Below, piece by piece: positions 19,112-27,524 of a DNA stretch of 64,000 nt. Where the stretch lies: positions 62,001-126,000 of the forward strand of contig NZ_LPUT01000028.1 in NCBI RefSeq assembly GCF_001563475.1. Reading direction: 5' to 3'. This DNA is from Sporosarcina sp. HYO08 (GTDB lineage Bacteria > Bacillota > Bacilli > Bacillales_A > Planococcaceae). A program made the translations under genes and the position numbers. The stretch's first letter is position 1. Every line of letters starts with the position of its first letter. The notes under the pieces were generated by a model that worked only from the letters and a program-made list of their open reading frames with translations, was not told the origin of the DNA and did not search any database.

Positions 19112-19835
19112 ATTTCTCCGAAATCATCGGTTGTAGGGAGGGCACGGACACAATTTCTTTTTCAGGAAACCGGAATGCCGTTAAAGAGCCGCCAAAAACG
19201 CATCCGGTGTCGATGTTAACAGTATTTTTAACAAAACGTGCCTGCTTAACCGGTGTATGCCCATATACGATAAAAGCATTCCCATTGTAATGCTTCGCCC
19301 AATCAAGACGAACGGGTCGTCCATCCGGCAATCGTTCACCCGTAATATCGCCATATAGTACGAACACACGAATTTTTTCAGAAGAAGGTAAACCGATCAT
19401 ATTTTCTCTAATTCCGGCATGGGCAATGATCAGTTGTCCATTTAAAAGGGAATGGTATAATGGTAAAGCTTCGTAAAAATTTTTGTATCTTTCTAGAAAG
19501 CGGCTGCGTGCTTCCTTATTTAAATCATTCATTTCAGCGACAGTCGTTTCGAGGCCGTGCGTTTCTTGCACCTTATTCCCTTTTGCATAACGATATAGTT
19601 TATTGCAATGATTTCCAGGGGAATAGATAAGCAAGCCTGCATCTTGCATGTTGAAAAGAATGTCCAATGTTTTTAACGAATGAGGACCACGATCCATCGC
19701 ATCACCGACAAATGCAAGCCGCCGATCATCTGGATGAACAGGAATTCCATTTTTCATGGAATAGCCTAGTTTTTCAATCAGGTTCATCAATTCGGTATAA
19801 CAACCATGAATATCGCCGATGATATCATATTTCAC
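19095..19835 (-). CDS. prpE: PrpE, diadenosine tetraphosphatase
   Basis: PPP-family metallophosphatase that splits Ap4A-type nucleotides; in B. subtilis it affects spore germination. The signature motifs are GDIHGCYTEL, GDAMDRGPHS and GNHCNKLYRY, with later metal ligands in IIAHAGI and YGHTPV. The GTG at 19835 is chosen: it follows AGGGGG by 9 bases and gives MKYDIIGDIHG, the usual N-terminus. A TTG at 19844 would be too close to the site. It is convergent with the upstream operon. Confidence 0.94.
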   Translation of the reverse strand: MKYDIIGDIHGCYTELMNLIEKLGYSMKNGIPVHPDDRRLAFVGDAMDRGPHSLKTLDILFNMQDAGLLIYSPGNHCNKLYRYAKGNKVQETHGLETTVAEMNDLNKEARSRFLERYKNFYEALPLYHSLLNGQLIIAHAGIRENMIGLPSSEKIRVFVLYGDITGERLPDGRPVRLDWAKHYNGNAFIVYGHTPVKQARFVKNTVNIDTGCVFGGSLTAFRFPEKEIVSVPSLQPMISEKFTSFD

Positions 19836-19924
19836 TAATCGCAACCCCCTATGCAGTCTTATCTATAGAGTATCCTTTACCGGCAGGTTCAATGCATGTG
19901 AGAAATGGAAAGGAAGGTGTAGCC

Positions 19925-21298
19925 ATGGATTATAGAGAAGAAAACAAAGATGAAGTCATCTATGACGAGGAGAAACTGACAGAAGCTCTTCTCAGCCAAG
20001 ATATGATTGCATTTCGAAACGAATACTTGATGCTGCACCCATATGATCGTGCAATTTTTTATGAAAAAGTTGAACCGCAACTGCGGAAGTTCATTTACCA
20101 CTATTTGTCACCCAAAGAATTAGCGGAAATTTTTGAGACAAGTGAAATTGGTGATGACGAGTACAAACAGTTCCTTCAGGAGATGGACACGACCTATGCC
20201 GCAGACATGATTTCTCATATGTTTGTGGATAACGCGGTAGATGTCCTGAACGAACTTGATAAATCACAAGTTGTGAGTTATTTAACGCTTATGAACAAAG
20301 AGTCTGCCGCTGAAATCCGGGCTCTTTTGCATTACGAGGAATATACTGCCGGTTCGATCATGACGACAGAGTATGTAACTGTCCCTGAAAACTCGACTGT
20401 TCGTTCCGCCATGACGATTCTGCGAAATGAGGCACCTAGTGCAGAGACCATTTACTATATTTTCGTTGTAGATGATGATAATCGTCTATCGGGGGTCGTT
20501 TCACTTCGGGACCTCATTATTGCGCATGAGGATACAATCATTAGCGAAATTATGAGTGAGCGAGTGGTCAGCGTTTTAGTCTCCGAAGATCAAGAAGAAG
20601 TTGCAAGAACTATTAAAGACTATAATTTTCTAGCGGTACCAGTTGTGGATTTCCAACAGCATATTCTAGGAATTATTACGGTTGATGATATTATAGATGT
20701 TCTAGACGAAGAAGCGTCTGATGACTATTCCAAGCTTGCAGCTGTTGCCAATATGGATACATTCGACAAAAATTCCTTGTCGGCAGCAAAAAAACGTTTG
20801 CCTTGGTTGATTATCCTTCTCATACTCGGGATGTTAACTGCAAACTTAATTGATTTATTTACCGAAACAATATCTCAAGTTGCCTTGCTTGCGGCATTTA
20901 TCCCGCTTATTGCAGGAACTGCGGGGAATAGCGGCACACAGGCACTCGCTGTTGCAGTTCGTGGAATTGCAACGCGCGATATTGAAGATGAAAGTAAGTT
21001 TAAATTGCTACTTCGCGAAGCGGGTACAGGGATTATTACAGGCCTTATTTGTGCTATTTTTGTTGTTCTGCTCATTTCTGTTTGGAAGCATGAATTCATC
21101 ATAGGACTTCTCGTTGGTGCTGCAATTCTCGTTAGTATTTTTGTCGCAACGCTTTCCGGATCATTTATTCCTTTGTTTATGCATAAAATAAAAATTGACC
21201 CTGCGGTTGCGTCAGGACCTTTCATTACAACATTAAATGATGTTATTAGTATCATTATCTATTTAGGATTAGCGACGGCTTTCATCGGTAGTTTATAA
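19925..21298 (+). CDS. mgtE: MgtE, magnesium channel
   Basis: Mg2+ channel of the cytoplasmic membrane, gated by cytosolic Mg2+. Order: acidic MgtE_N domain (about residues 20-125), two CBS domains (about 130-255) and a C-terminal five-helix pore domain from about residue 280. The pore region includes PLIAGTAGNSGTQ and the late PFITTLNDV. ATG 19925 follows AAGGAAGGTG. Its length of 457 is standard. No magnesium riboswitch fits in the 80-base upstream gap. The terminator stem starts inside the last codons. Confidence 0.95.
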   Translation: MDYREENKDEVIYDEEKLTEALLSQDMIAFRNEYLMLHPYDRAIFYEKVEPQLRKFIYHYLSPKELAEIFETSEIGDDEYKQFLQEMDTTYAADMISHMFVDNAVDVLNELDKSQVVSYLTLMNKESAAEIRALLHYEEYTAGSIMTTEYVTVPENSTVRSAMTILRNEAPSAETIYYIFVVDDDNRLSGVVSLRDLIIAHEDTIISEIMSERVVSVLVSEDQEEVARTIKDYNFLAVPVVDFQQHILGIITVDDIIDVLDEEASDDYSKLAAVANMDTFDKNSLSAAKKRLPWLIILLILGMLTANLIDLFTETISQVALLAAFIPLIAGTAGNSGTQALAVAVRGIATRDIEDESKFKLLLREAGTGIITGLICAIFVVLLISVWKHEFIIGLLVGAAILVSIFVATLSGSFIPLFMHKIKIDPAVASGPFITTLNDVISIIIYLGLATAFIGSL

Positions 21299-21318
21299 CG
21301 ATGAAAGCTGTTTTTCTT
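21274..21318 (+). terminator. Terminator of mgtE, overlapping its stop
   Basis: Thirteen-base-pair stem (ACGGCTTTCATCG with CGATGAAAGCTGT) whose 5' arm is the end of the mgtE coding sequence, then TTTTTC. Confidence 0.8.
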
Positions 21319-21326
21319 TTCTACGG

Positions 21327-21355
21327 AACATGAAAGAAATTGGGCGCATATACTA
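21327..21355 (+). promoter_or_regulatory. Sigma-K promoter of cotO
   Basis: AACA, exactly 16 bases, then CATATACTA. This fits the sigma-K consensus mACm-N16-CATAnnnTA perfectly, so expression should be late and in the mother cell. The transcript would start about 21361-21363. Confidence 0.75.
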
Positions 21356-21356
21356 A

Positions 21357-21818
21357 ATGAAAAAGGATGTGCTCATCATTTTACGTCATGAACCGTTACT
21401 GTTTGTTAAAACGCCGCCGGTCTATATGAAACTAACCGTTAAAGATGAAGAAAGCACGTCAGTTTTTACATTTTCCGGCAGAGTGCAGGAATCCTCTTTA
21501 GAAGAGGGGGAAGAAGTTGTAACTGAAATGCAATTTGAGGAACTGGAAGAGGAAAAAGAGAAGCCACAACTAAAAAATGGTGTGGTGAACCCCGATCTGA
21601 TCCGGAAAATCCACACTTTGTCTACACCTTTTTCACGGCAAGTTTATCGGCCGTTGGAATTCGTGCTGGATGAGGAAAAATTAATAGGTACAATTGAAAA
21701 AATGGAAGAAGAGACATTATTCATTTTGTTAGAGGGAGAAGAGCAAGAACTTGTAGCAATAGACATTGGTACAATTGAAGAAATTTTTTGGCGCGGTACA
21801 CCGTTTGAAGGGGATTAA
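21357..21818 (+). CDS. cotO: CotO-like spore coat protein
   Basis: Morphogenetic protein of the outer spore coat, known from the cotO-cotZ neighbourhood of B. subtilis. It is acidic with a Glu-rich middle (about residues 40-72) and a structured C-terminal half. The EPLLFVKTPPVYM start motif and cotZ beside it support the name. The ATG at 21357 lies at or before the predicted sigma-K transcript start and has no ribosome binding site. AAAAAGGATGTG (21359-21370) instead points to an in-frame AUU at 21378, giving MLRHEPLLFV. The listed start is the conventional one. Confidence 0.75.
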   Translation: MKKDVLIILRHEPLLFVKTPPVYMKLTVKDEESTSVFTFSGRVQESSLEEGEEVVTEMQFEELEEEKEKPQLKNGVVNPDLIRKIHTLSTPFSRQVYRPLEFVLDEEKLIGTIEKMEEETLFILLEGEEQELVAIDIGTIEEIFWRGTPFEGD

Positions 21819-21868
21819 ATTATAAGATAAAACCATTCAGTCAGGGAAAACGAATGATTGGCATGATG

Positions 21869-21899
21869 GACGCCCATTATAAAAAGGGGCGTCTTTTGT
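21869..21899 (+). terminator. Terminator between cotO and cotZ
   Basis: GACGCCC pairs with GGGCGTC across an 11-base loop, followed by TTTTG. It lies in the convergent gap and may serve both genes. Confidence 0.65.
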
Positions 21900-21952
21900 C
21901 GTTTAAAACGATTTAAGACGACCCCTAATTGCAGCATTGCAGTTTCTAGTTT

Positions 21953-22462
21953 TTAGTCTTCTTCGCATCGAAGATGGACATCTCGGATACATTGGACGCC
22001 ACAGAAGCATTTTAAGTCAACTGTAATACAATTTCTTGTTTGAACAAATCGATTAACATCGCATAATGCATCCATATCGAGCACATTATCCGGGAAAAGG
22101 TCTACAAGTGTATCACCATCAAATGGTGCAAGCACTTCTAGTGTTGCGCAGCAATTATCGAATACTTTTTGAACCCTGAAAAAGACTGAGAAGCCACAAA
22201 TCTCTGCGCCGCCAAGTCTGCGTCTGAAAAATGCTTTAAACGGATTTCCTTCTTTATCCAACAGCATAAATACACGTGTGTTAGCTCGGTTTTGCGTTGG
22301 TCTTACTGAACCGATTGGCGCTAGGAAACAGTCATTATTACAATCGTCGCAGTCGAAATCATCCCGAACGTCTTGAATACGTTTGATGGCGCGCAAAACT
22401 TCACAAATACAGTTACCGTGATGACGGGAATCGTGTTCATGTTCATTTCGACAACATCCCAT
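21953..22462 (-). CDS. cotZ: CotZ/CotY-family spore coat (crust) protein
   Basis: Cys-rich structural protein of the spore outer layer; relatives self-assemble through disulfides into the crust. This 169-residue version has about 15 Cys, beginning MGCC and including DCDDCNNDCFLAPIG and KCFCGVQC. The family-typical TRVFMLLDKEGNPFKAFFRRR segment is present. ATG 22462 is chosen because AAGGAGGTGG lies just upstream; a GTG nine bases earlier falls inside that site. It is convergent with cotO, as in the B. subtilis cluster. Confidence 0.88.
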   Translation of the reverse strand: MGCCRNEHEHDSRHHGNCICEVLRAIKRIQDVRDDFDCDDCNNDCFLAPIGSVRPTQNRANTRVFMLLDKEGNPFKAFFRRRLGGAEICGFSVFFRVQKVFDNCCATLEVLAPFDGDTLVDLFPDNVLDMDALCDVNRFVQTRNCITVDLKCFCGVQCIRDVHLRCEED

Positions 22463-22492
22463 ACATACCACCTCCTTTTTTTATATCTCTAA

Positions 22493-22520
22493 TACAGTAT
22501 GCAAAGGCGTCTAATATGTA
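22493..22520 (-). promoter_or_regulatory. Sigma-K-like promoter of cotZ
   Basis: Minus strand: TACA, 15 bases, then CATACTGTA, matching the sigma-K -10 pattern CATAnnnTA. It lies 30 bases before the cotZ start. Confidence 0.6.
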
Positions 22521-22539
22521 AGGGCACACGGACTAAGGA

Positions 22540-22570
22540 TGAATAAAGTTTATACGAGAAAGACATACTT
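22540..22570 (+). promoter_or_regulatory. Sigma-G promoter of the spoVA operon
   Basis: TGAATA, 18 bases, then CATACTT, a near-perfect sigma-G promoter (TGmATA-N17/18-CATAmTA). It directs expression in the forespore, where SpoVA proteins act. The transcript start would be about 22577, which excludes an ATG at 22577 as the first codon. Confidence 0.75.
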
Positions 22571-22585
22571 AGAAAAATGGAGGGG

Positions 22586-22978
22586 ATGCTTATCCGGAAG
22601 GTACTATTATTACTGCTCATGCTTGTTTTGCTTTCCGGCTGTTCCAATCATGGAATCCGGATCCATAACGATTCAGCGGATGCTTCCAAGGCAGAAGAAA
22701 TACTTAAGAAAGATCAACGACTGACTTCTGCGGTAATTCTATTTCATGAAAAAGATTTGCTTGTCGGGATTGATGTCGATACTTTTTCAAGGTTCCATAA
22801 GAAAAAAATAGAAAAGGAAATCAAAAAGAAACTAGAAAAAAGTTATCCGGATTTAACCGTAACTGTTTCAGCAGACAGGAAAATGACCATCGTATTGGAC
22901 AAGTTAATTCGAAAAAATGAAAAAGACATGGGTAAAAAAATTGACCAGTTGAAATCTTTATTAAAGGAAGAGACGTAA
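22586..22978 (+). CDS. YhcN/YlaJ-type sporulation lipoprotein
   Basis: A 130-residue lipoprotein: hydrophobic signal (LLLLLMLVLLSGC) with the lipidated Cys near residue 18, then a small domain (DASKAEEILKKDQRLTSAVILFHEKDLLVGIDV...) of the type found in forespore germination lipoproteins YhcN and YlaJ. The ATG at 22586 is favoured by the predicted transcript start near 22577, although GGAGGGG abuts it closely. It is the first gene of a lipoprotein-spoVAC-spoVAD-spoVAE operon and overlaps spoVAC by one base (TAATG). Confidence 0.75.
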   Translation: MLIRKVLLLLLMLVLLSGCSNHGIRIHNDSADASKAEEILKKDQRLTSAVILFHEKDLLVGIDVDTFSRFHKKKIEKEIKKKLEKSYPDLTVTVSADRKMTIVLDKLIRKNEKDMGKKIDQLKSLLKEET

Positions 22979-23433
22979 TGAATGAAAACAAGTACGCAAA
23001 GTTGGAGCAACAAACTTCTCCGAAAACACCGTATTTACGGAATATCGTGACCGCCTTTATCACGGGTGGAACAATTTGTTTAATTGGACAATTTGTGTCG
23101 CTCTTTTATATGACTTATTTTGATTTCACGGAACGGACGTCAAGCAATCCAACAGTGGCAACGCTGATTTTCATTGCCATGTTATTAACTGGATTTGGCC
23201 AATACAAGAAAATTGGACAATTTGGCGGTGCAGGGAGTGCAGTTCCGATCACCGGATTTGGCAACGCCGTTGTTTCAGCGGCGATCGAACATCGATCCGA
23301 AGGCTATGTGCTTGGTGTCGGCAGTAATATGTTCAAATTAGCTGGGTCCGTTATTTTATTCGGGGTGTTTTCTGCATTTGTCGTGGCACTTATTAAAACA
23401 ATTCTTGTCAAATTTGGGGTTATCTCATGGTAG
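22978..23433 (+). CDS. spoVAC: SpoVAC, dipicolinic acid channel protein
   Basis: Integral membrane protein of the inner spore membrane; in B. subtilis SpoVAC forms a mechanosensitive channel needed for movement of Ca-dipicolinate. Four or so helices are visible, with the conserved ITGGTICLIGQ and GGAGSAVPITGFGNAVVSAAIEH segments. Its 151 residues match the family. It overlaps spoVAD by 7 bases, so the two are translationally coupled. Confidence 0.95.
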   Translation: MNENKYAKLEQQTSPKTPYLRNIVTAFITGGTICLIGQFVSLFYMTYFDFTERTSSNPTVATLIFIAMLLTGFGQYKKIGQFGGAGSAVPITGFGNAVVSAAIEHRSEGYVLGVGSNMFKLAGSVILFGVFSAFVVALIKTILVKFGVISW

Positions 23434-24428
23434 GACGCGGCCTTTTAACTTTTAAGACAACTCCATCGATTATGGCGACCGGTGTAACAGTAGGACCACT
23501 TGAAAAGAAAAGTCCTTTCTTCGATCAGTTTGATAAAGTGTATGATGATGAACGATGCGGTCTCGGTACAAATGAACATGCGAATGCTAAAATGATGGAT
23601 GATGCATGTAAAATTGCTTTAAACAAACTTGACAGTAATCCATCAAAAGCAGATTTTCTCCTAATCGGCGATTTGGTCAATCAAATGACACCGTCTAATT
23701 TTACAGCTTCTGCACTAGGCATTCCGTATATCGGCCTTTTTTCAGCATGTGCAACATCCATATCATCACTTATCACAGCGGCACTTTTGACGGAAGTTGG
23801 GATGTCTAACTGTGCCATCGCCGGTGCAGCAAGCCAACATATGTCTGTTGAAAGGCAATTTCGAAATCCAGTTGAATATGGTGCACAAAAACCGGAAACC
23901 GCACAATGGACTGTCACAGCAGCCGGTGCAGCGGCGGTAACGCCATATCAGCAAGGGTATCCATCCATTGAAAAGGCGACAATTGGAATTGTCAATGATT
24001 TAGGCATGACAGATCCGTTGAATATGGGCGCGGCAATGGCACCAGCTGCAGCGGATACTTTTGTACGGCATTTACAAGGCTTTCAAACGAAAATTGAAGA
24101 TTATGATTGTATTATGACAGGAGACCTTGGAAAAACAGGGTTTACATTATATAAAACATTAATCGAAAATAAAGGGTTTCAAGCAAATGACAGCTTTCGT
24201 GATGCCGGCGTAGAGTTTTACGGCGAAGATCCAACCTTTTTAGCTGGCGCTAGCGGTGCGGGATGTTCTTCAGCCGTCTATTTTTCGGATGTGTTTGGAA
24301 AAATGATGGCAGGCAACTATAAAAGAGTACTACTCATTGCGACCGGGGCATTATTATCTCCATTGTCATTCCAACAAAAAGATACGATTCCGTGTATTGC
24401 ACATGCGGTTGAGTTATCAATGAAATGA
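23427..24428 (+). CDS. spoVAD: SpoVAD, dipicolinate-binding protein
   Basis: Thiolase-fold protein on the outer face of the inner spore membrane that binds dipicolinic acid and directs its uptake and release. The start [29 protein letters not shown] and the internal [34 protein letters not shown] segments are family hallmarks. The length of 333 is standard. It lies between spoVAC and spoVAE in the order needed for a complete channel module. Confidence 0.96.
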   Translation: MVGRGLLTFKTTPSIMATGVTVGPLEKKSPFFDQFDKVYDDERCGLGTNEHANAKMMDDACKIALNKLDSNPSKADFLLIGDLVNQMTPSNFTASALGIPYIGLFSACATSISSLITAALLTEVGMSNCAIAGAASQHMSVERQFRNPVEYGAQKPETAQWTVTAAGAAAVTPYQQGYPSIEKATIGIVNDLGMTDPLNMGAAMAPAAADTFVRHLQGFQTKIEDYDCIMTGDLGKTGFTLYKTLIENKGFQANDSFRDAGVEFYGEDPTFLAGASGAGCSSAVYFSDVFGKMMAGNYKRVLLIATGALLSPLSFQQKDTIPCIAHAVELSMK

Positions 24429-24438
24429 GTGTTTAAAT

Positions 24439-24798
24439 ATGTCCATTTTTATCACTGCATTTATCGTCGGTGGACTTATTTGTGTGGTCGGACAACTAAT
24501 GTTCGACGTTGCAAAATTAACGCCGGCACATACGCTATGTACGTTAGTCGTCATCGGCTCCATATTAGATGGATTCGGAATGTATGAACCGTTAATTGAT
24601 TTCGCAGGAGCTGGTGCGACCATTCCAATTACGTCATTTGGTAATGCATTAACACATGGAGCGATGGCAGAGGCGGAAAAACATGGAATTATTGGCGTGT
24701 TGACTGGGATGTTCGAAGTGACAAGCTCTGGAATTAGTGCTGCGATTTTATTTGGTTTTATCGCTTCATTAATTTTTAAATCAGAAGGAAAAGCATAA
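24439..24798 (+). CDS. spoVAE: SpoVAE (SpoVAEb type), membrane protein
   Basis: A 119-residue membrane protein paralogous to SpoVAC and required with it for dipicolinate transport. The [13 protein letters not shown] start and [20 protein letters not shown] segment mirror SpoVAC's. It ends the operon; spoVAA, AB, AEa and AF are not here. The three-gene AC-AD-AEb core with a YhcN/YlaJ lipoprotein recalls the mobile spoVA2 operons known in some bacilli, but the flanking DUF1657 and DUF421 genes are absent. Confidence 0.94.
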   Translation: MSIFITAFIVGGLICVVGQLMFDVAKLTPAHTLCTLVVIGSILDGFGMYEPLIDFAGAGATIPITSFGNALTHGAMAEAEKHGIIGVLTGMFEVTSSGISAAILFGFIASLIFKSEGKA

Positions 24799-24809
24799 TA
24801 GAAGGACGG

Positions 24810-24836
24810 ACGGCTTCTAAGCGGGAGCCGTTTTTG
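24810..24836 (+). terminator. Terminator of the spoVA operon
   Basis: Eight-base-pair stem (ACGGCTTC with GGAGCCGT) and TTTTT. Confidence 0.75.
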
Positions 24837-24886
24837 TGTGGGCAGAAAAAAATGTGCATTTGCCCCATCCTTTTTTGAAACGCCCG

Positions 24887-24895
24887 CATAGTATA
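24887..24895 (+). promoter_or_regulatory. Possible sigma-K/E -10 box before yjcZ
   Basis: CATAGTATA fits CATAnnnTA, 27 bases before the yjcZ start. The -35 position is poor, so this is tentative. Confidence 0.4.
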
Positions 24896-24921
24896 TGGGG
24901 AAAAGGAAAGGAGGGGTTTTT

Positions 24922-25059
24922 ATGTACGGATGGTGCAATCCTTGTGGTGGTTACGGAGTTGGTCCAGAAAGAGGAGCTAATTATGGTGGTTCTACATTCG
25001 TCCTAATCGTTGTTCTCTTTATCTTGCTTATTATTGTAGGACGTAGCTTTTGTGTCTAA
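24922..25059 (+). CDS. yjcZ: YjcZ-family sporulation membrane protein
   Basis: A 45-residue protein: Gly/Tyr-rich head (MYGWCNPCGG...) and then one transmembrane helix (TFVLIVVLFILLIIVG, residues 25-40). This is the hallmark of the small YjcZ/SscA-type sporulation proteins of bacilli. GGAAAGGAGGGG lies just before the ATG. The three Cys residues are unusual in number for so small a protein. The gene lies between the spoVA operon and spoVIF. Its role in the spore is unknown. Confidence 0.88.
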   Translation: MYGWCNPCGGYGVGPERGANYGGSTFVLIVVLFILLIIVGRSFCV

Positions 25060-25079
25060 GAAGGGGGGATCGATCATAG

Positions 25080-25325
25080 ATGAATGATTCATTTTTCCGG
25101 AAAATCGAATCAAAAACGGGTGTCCCGATGGAAGAAGTATTCGCCCTGGCGAACGCTATTCAATTTGCGGATTTCAGTGACGAGCGACAATTACGGAAAA
25201 TTATCCGTAAGGTAGGAAAGCTTGCTAAAAAAGAAGTACCTCAACAAACGGAAGATGAACTAATCCGTTCCATTCTTGCGGATGGTAAAGCAGTGAATAT
25301 TAAAGATATTCAAGATATGTTGTAA
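25080..25325 (+). CDS. spoVIF: SpoVIF, stage VI sporulation protein
   Basis: An 81-residue helical protein (formerly YjcC) needed in B. subtilis for coat assembly and spore resistance. MNDSFFRKIESKTGVPMEEVFALANAIQ, with ERQLRKIIRKVGKLAKK following, is typical of the family. It follows yjcZ by 20 bases and probably shares its transcript. AAGGGGGG lies about 12 bases before the ATG, a little far. Confidence 0.88.
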   Translation: MNDSFFRKIESKTGVPMEEVFALANAIQFADFSDERQLRKIIRKVGKLAKKEVPQQTEDELIRSILADGKAVNIKDIQDML

Positions 25326-25360
25326 AACTAGTTGAATAAATCTGAAAGCTAGTTTAGTAT

Positions 25361-25369
25361 CATAGGATA
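25361..25369 (+). promoter_or_regulatory. Possible sigma-K -10 box
   Basis: CATAGGATA fits the sigma-K pattern CATAnnnTA, with no clear -35 box. It is about 43 bases before the next gene's start. Confidence 0.35.
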
Positions 25370-25411
25370 AAGGGTATAGATGTAGAGAGGTTTTTTCTGG
25401 AGGTGGGAAAA

Positions 25412-25681
25412 ATGGGGTATGTACTACCTGTTCGATCTTATCGATATGAGCACTATGCAAACGTAATGCTTATAAAGAGGCATGAGTACGCGGATATTGA
25501 AAAAGTTTCTAACGTAAAAACGGCTTCCCATTTATATCAGGATTCAACAAAGCAAGATCATCCTGTTTTTGTTAAAATGCCAATGGCGAAAAAAGGACTG
25601 ATCTTTCCAAATCCGGCCCACCTTTCATCAGAAATAGCTAAACACGCCCGCAATGTGTTATCGAACAATCGCCCCACGTGA
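25412..25681 (+). CDS. Small conserved-looking protein, likely sporulation
   Basis: An 89-residue basic soluble protein starting MGYVLPVRSYRYEHYANVM. I do not recognise a named family, though short MGY(I/V)LP proteins next to spoVIF occur in other bacilli. ATG 25412 is used because GGAGGTGG ends 5 bases before it; a GTG at 25403 lies inside that site. It has no Cys and no membrane segment. The sigma-K-like box upstream and the sporulation neighbours suggest mother-cell expression, which is inference. Confidence 0.65.
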   Translation: MGYVLPVRSYRYEHYANVMLIKRHEYADIEKVSNVKTASHLYQDSTKQDHPVFVKMPMAKKGLIFPNPAHLSSEIAKHARNVLSNNRPT

Positions 25682-25718
25682 TACGCGTTGACCACTGGCA
25701 ATGCAATTTTGAAAATAG

Positions 25719-25760
25719 AAAAGGTCCACTCTGCGATGCTAAGCAAAGTGGACCTTTTCT
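25719..25760. terminator. Bidirectional terminator between the MGYVLP gene and yjcF
   Basis: Twelve-base-pair perfect stem (AAAAGGTCCACT with AGTGGACCTTTT) with A and T tracts on both sides, in a convergent gap. Confidence 0.8.
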
Positions 25761-26197
25761 TAATCAGTTAATTTTTTTTCCATTGCACGGTGTGGAATAT
25801 CGGCATCCATAAATTCCGGGGAAGTAATCGTGTAACCAAGTTTTTCATAGAAAGGAATTGCACTTACTTGCGCATTTAGAACGATTTTCTCATAGTTTGA
25901 CATTTTCGCATGCTTTTCTAATGCATCCATGACTAGATTACCAAGTCGATTTCCGCGAAATTCTTTTAAAATGCATACGCGCTCTACTTTGCCAATCCCA
26001 TTGCTCGTTTCACGGAGTCTACCTGCCCCGATTGGCGTTTGATCGGAATAGACGACAAAATGTATCGCTAAATCATCGTATTCGTCCAACTCCAAATGAT
26101 GTGGTACCCGTTGTTCTTCTACAAAAACTTTTCTTCGCACACTAAAAGCATCTTCGCGCTCTACATCATTTGCAACAATTCGAATCGTAAAGTTCAT
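25760..26197 (-). CDS. yjcF: YjcF, GNAT-family N-acetyltransferase
   Basis: A 145-residue acetyltransferase of the ElaA/YjcF type. The acetyl-CoA binding loop is VCILKEFRGNRLGNLVMDALEKHA, with the Q/RxxGxG/A-like pattern RGNRLG. The substrate is unknown. It is the last gene of a yjcH-yjcG-yjcF series on the minus strand, 3 bases after yjcG, in the same order as B. subtilis. Confidence 0.9.
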   Translation of the reverse strand: MNFTIRIVANDVEREDAFSVRRKVFVEEQRVPHHLELDEYDDLAIHFVVYSDQTPIGAGRLRETSNGIGKVERVCILKEFRGNRLGNLVMDALEKHAKMSNYEKIVLNAQVSAIPFYEKLGYTITSPEFMDADIPHRAMEKKLTD

Positions 26198-26200
26198 TGT

Positions 26201-26716
26201 TTAGCTGTCTCCGCCTAGTCGGAATGTTTCATACACTGTCCAGGAACCGTCTTCAAGTTGATAGAGAAGATGTAAACGATCAATCATTTCGCTATGATCT
26301 ACACCCGTCATTTTTAACTGTCCGATAATATCGTCATGTTCCCCAGAGGATAGTTTTTGAGCAACTGTAATATGGGGAACAAAAGAAAAATCGGGTTCAT
26401 TCCCAAAGAAATTATGGTTTAGATCTTTATGCAATGAAATGAGTTCCTCGTTCGGTACAGCTTTAAAGTAAATTGCATTCGTAATAGGTGCAAATGTACT
26501 CACTTTTGAAACTTTTAATTCAAAAGGTTTGTGTTTCTTTGTCACCTCGTAAATTGCTTTTGCTACTTCTTCAATTTCCTGATCATTTGCCTCAAAAGCA
26601 CCTTTAATCGTCATATGGGGAGTAATTAGTGCATAATGCGGGTCATAACGTTTACGATACGCATTTGCAAGATCTTGAAGCTTTTTGGATGGGAACGCTA
26701 CAATGCCATATTTCAT
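26201..26716 (-). CDS. yjcG: YjcG, 2H-phosphoesterase-fold protein
   Basis: A 171-residue protein with the two H-x-T/S-h motifs of the 2'-5' RNA ligase / 2H phosphoesterase superfamily: HMTIKG at about residues 34-39 and HITVAQ at about residues 115-120. It probably acts on a cyclic phosphate or 2'-5' linked RNA, but the substrate of YjcG is not established. AAGGAGGTC precedes the ATG. Confidence 0.92.
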   Translation of the reverse strand: MKYGIVAFPSKKLQDLANAYRKRYDPHYALITPHMTIKGAFEANDQEIEEVAKAIYEVTKKHKPFELKVSKVSTFAPITNAIYFKAVPNEELISLHKDLNHNFFGNEPDFSFVPHITVAQKLSSGEHDDIIGQLKMTGVDHSEMIDRLHLLYQLEDGSWTVYETFRLGGDS

Positions 26717-26801
26717 GTTGAAAGACCTCCTTGGAATTTAAATAGACTAACTATTTTCAATTATACCAGAATATTTGACTGAAATGTCTGTTTCGACTGG
26801 A

Positions 26802-27524
26802 TTAGTGACCGTAAACTAATTCAATGGCACGACGGACATCAGGCTGCCAATGTTTCCACGTATGGTCACCCTCAAATTCTTCATAAAAGTATAAAAAACC
26901 TTTTCTTTTAATCAAATCCTTTAATGAACGGTTTGGCGTTAAAAAGTCTTGGATACCATCTAGTTGTGTATTCACTTCTGTTTCTCCAGTACCGATCACG
27001 TGATAAATTGAAAAAAGGGAAGGATCATTTGCGGCTTCTACGGAAGAAAGTACATTCTCATTTACATATGGGGAATGTAAAAGTGCTTTTCCGAATATAT
27101 TAGGGTATTTTAATGCTGTGAGAAGTGAAATCGTTGCCGCCAATGAATCACCAATTAATGCTCTGCCTGCGCCAATTTGATAGGTTGGGTAGTTCTGATC
27201 AATATACGGCACGAGCTCATGTGCCAGGAACCGCATGTATGCTTCGTGTCTTTCACTGTCGGGGTGATACATTTGTCTGCGCTCTTTCACACTTTTATAA
27301 GGAACACCAACGACAATGACATTTTCAATTTTTTCTTCATGCAAAAGTTCATCAACAACGCGACCGATGCGGCCAAATTGAAAATAATCCTTACCATCGG
27401 ACGCAATCAGTACGGAATATTTATAAAGTGGAGAGTAATTATGCGGTAAATGAATTAATAGCTGCATTTCTTCTTGAAGCTCTTTACTATAAAGAGAAAT
27501 ATCTTCGATTTTTCCGTAGTTCAT
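26802..27524 (-). CDS. yjcH: YjcH, esterase-D-like alpha/beta hydrolase
   Basis: A 240-residue putative esterase (PF00756 type, related to Fes/esterase D). The nucleophile elbow reads ALIGDSLAA with Ser in GDSLA. The acidic residue probably lies in the VIGTGETEVNTQ segment, and the His is in GDHTWKHWQ. It is the first gene of the yjcHGF series. GGGAGG lies before the ATG. The substrate is unknown. Confidence 0.88.
   Translation of the reverse strand: MNYGKIEDISLYSKELQEEMQLLIHLPHNYSPLYKYSVLIASDGKDYFQFGRIGRVVDELLHEEKIENVIVVGVPYKSVKERRQMYHPDSERHEAYMRFLAHELVPYIDQNYPTYQIGAGRALIGDSLAATISLLTALKYPNIFGKALLHSPYVNENVLSSVEAANDPSLFSIYHVIGTGETEVNTQLDGIQDFLTPNRSLKDLIKRKGFLYFYEEFEGDHTWKHWQPDVRRAIELVYGH

Noticed and set aside
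19845..19924. Possible magnesium riboswitch before mgtE
   Set aside because: Only 80 bases separate prpE from mgtE, too short for an M-box, and no M-box motif is seen.
24417..24938. 173-codon minus-strand frame
   Set aside because: Antisense to spoVAE, crossing the terminator and the start of yjcZ.
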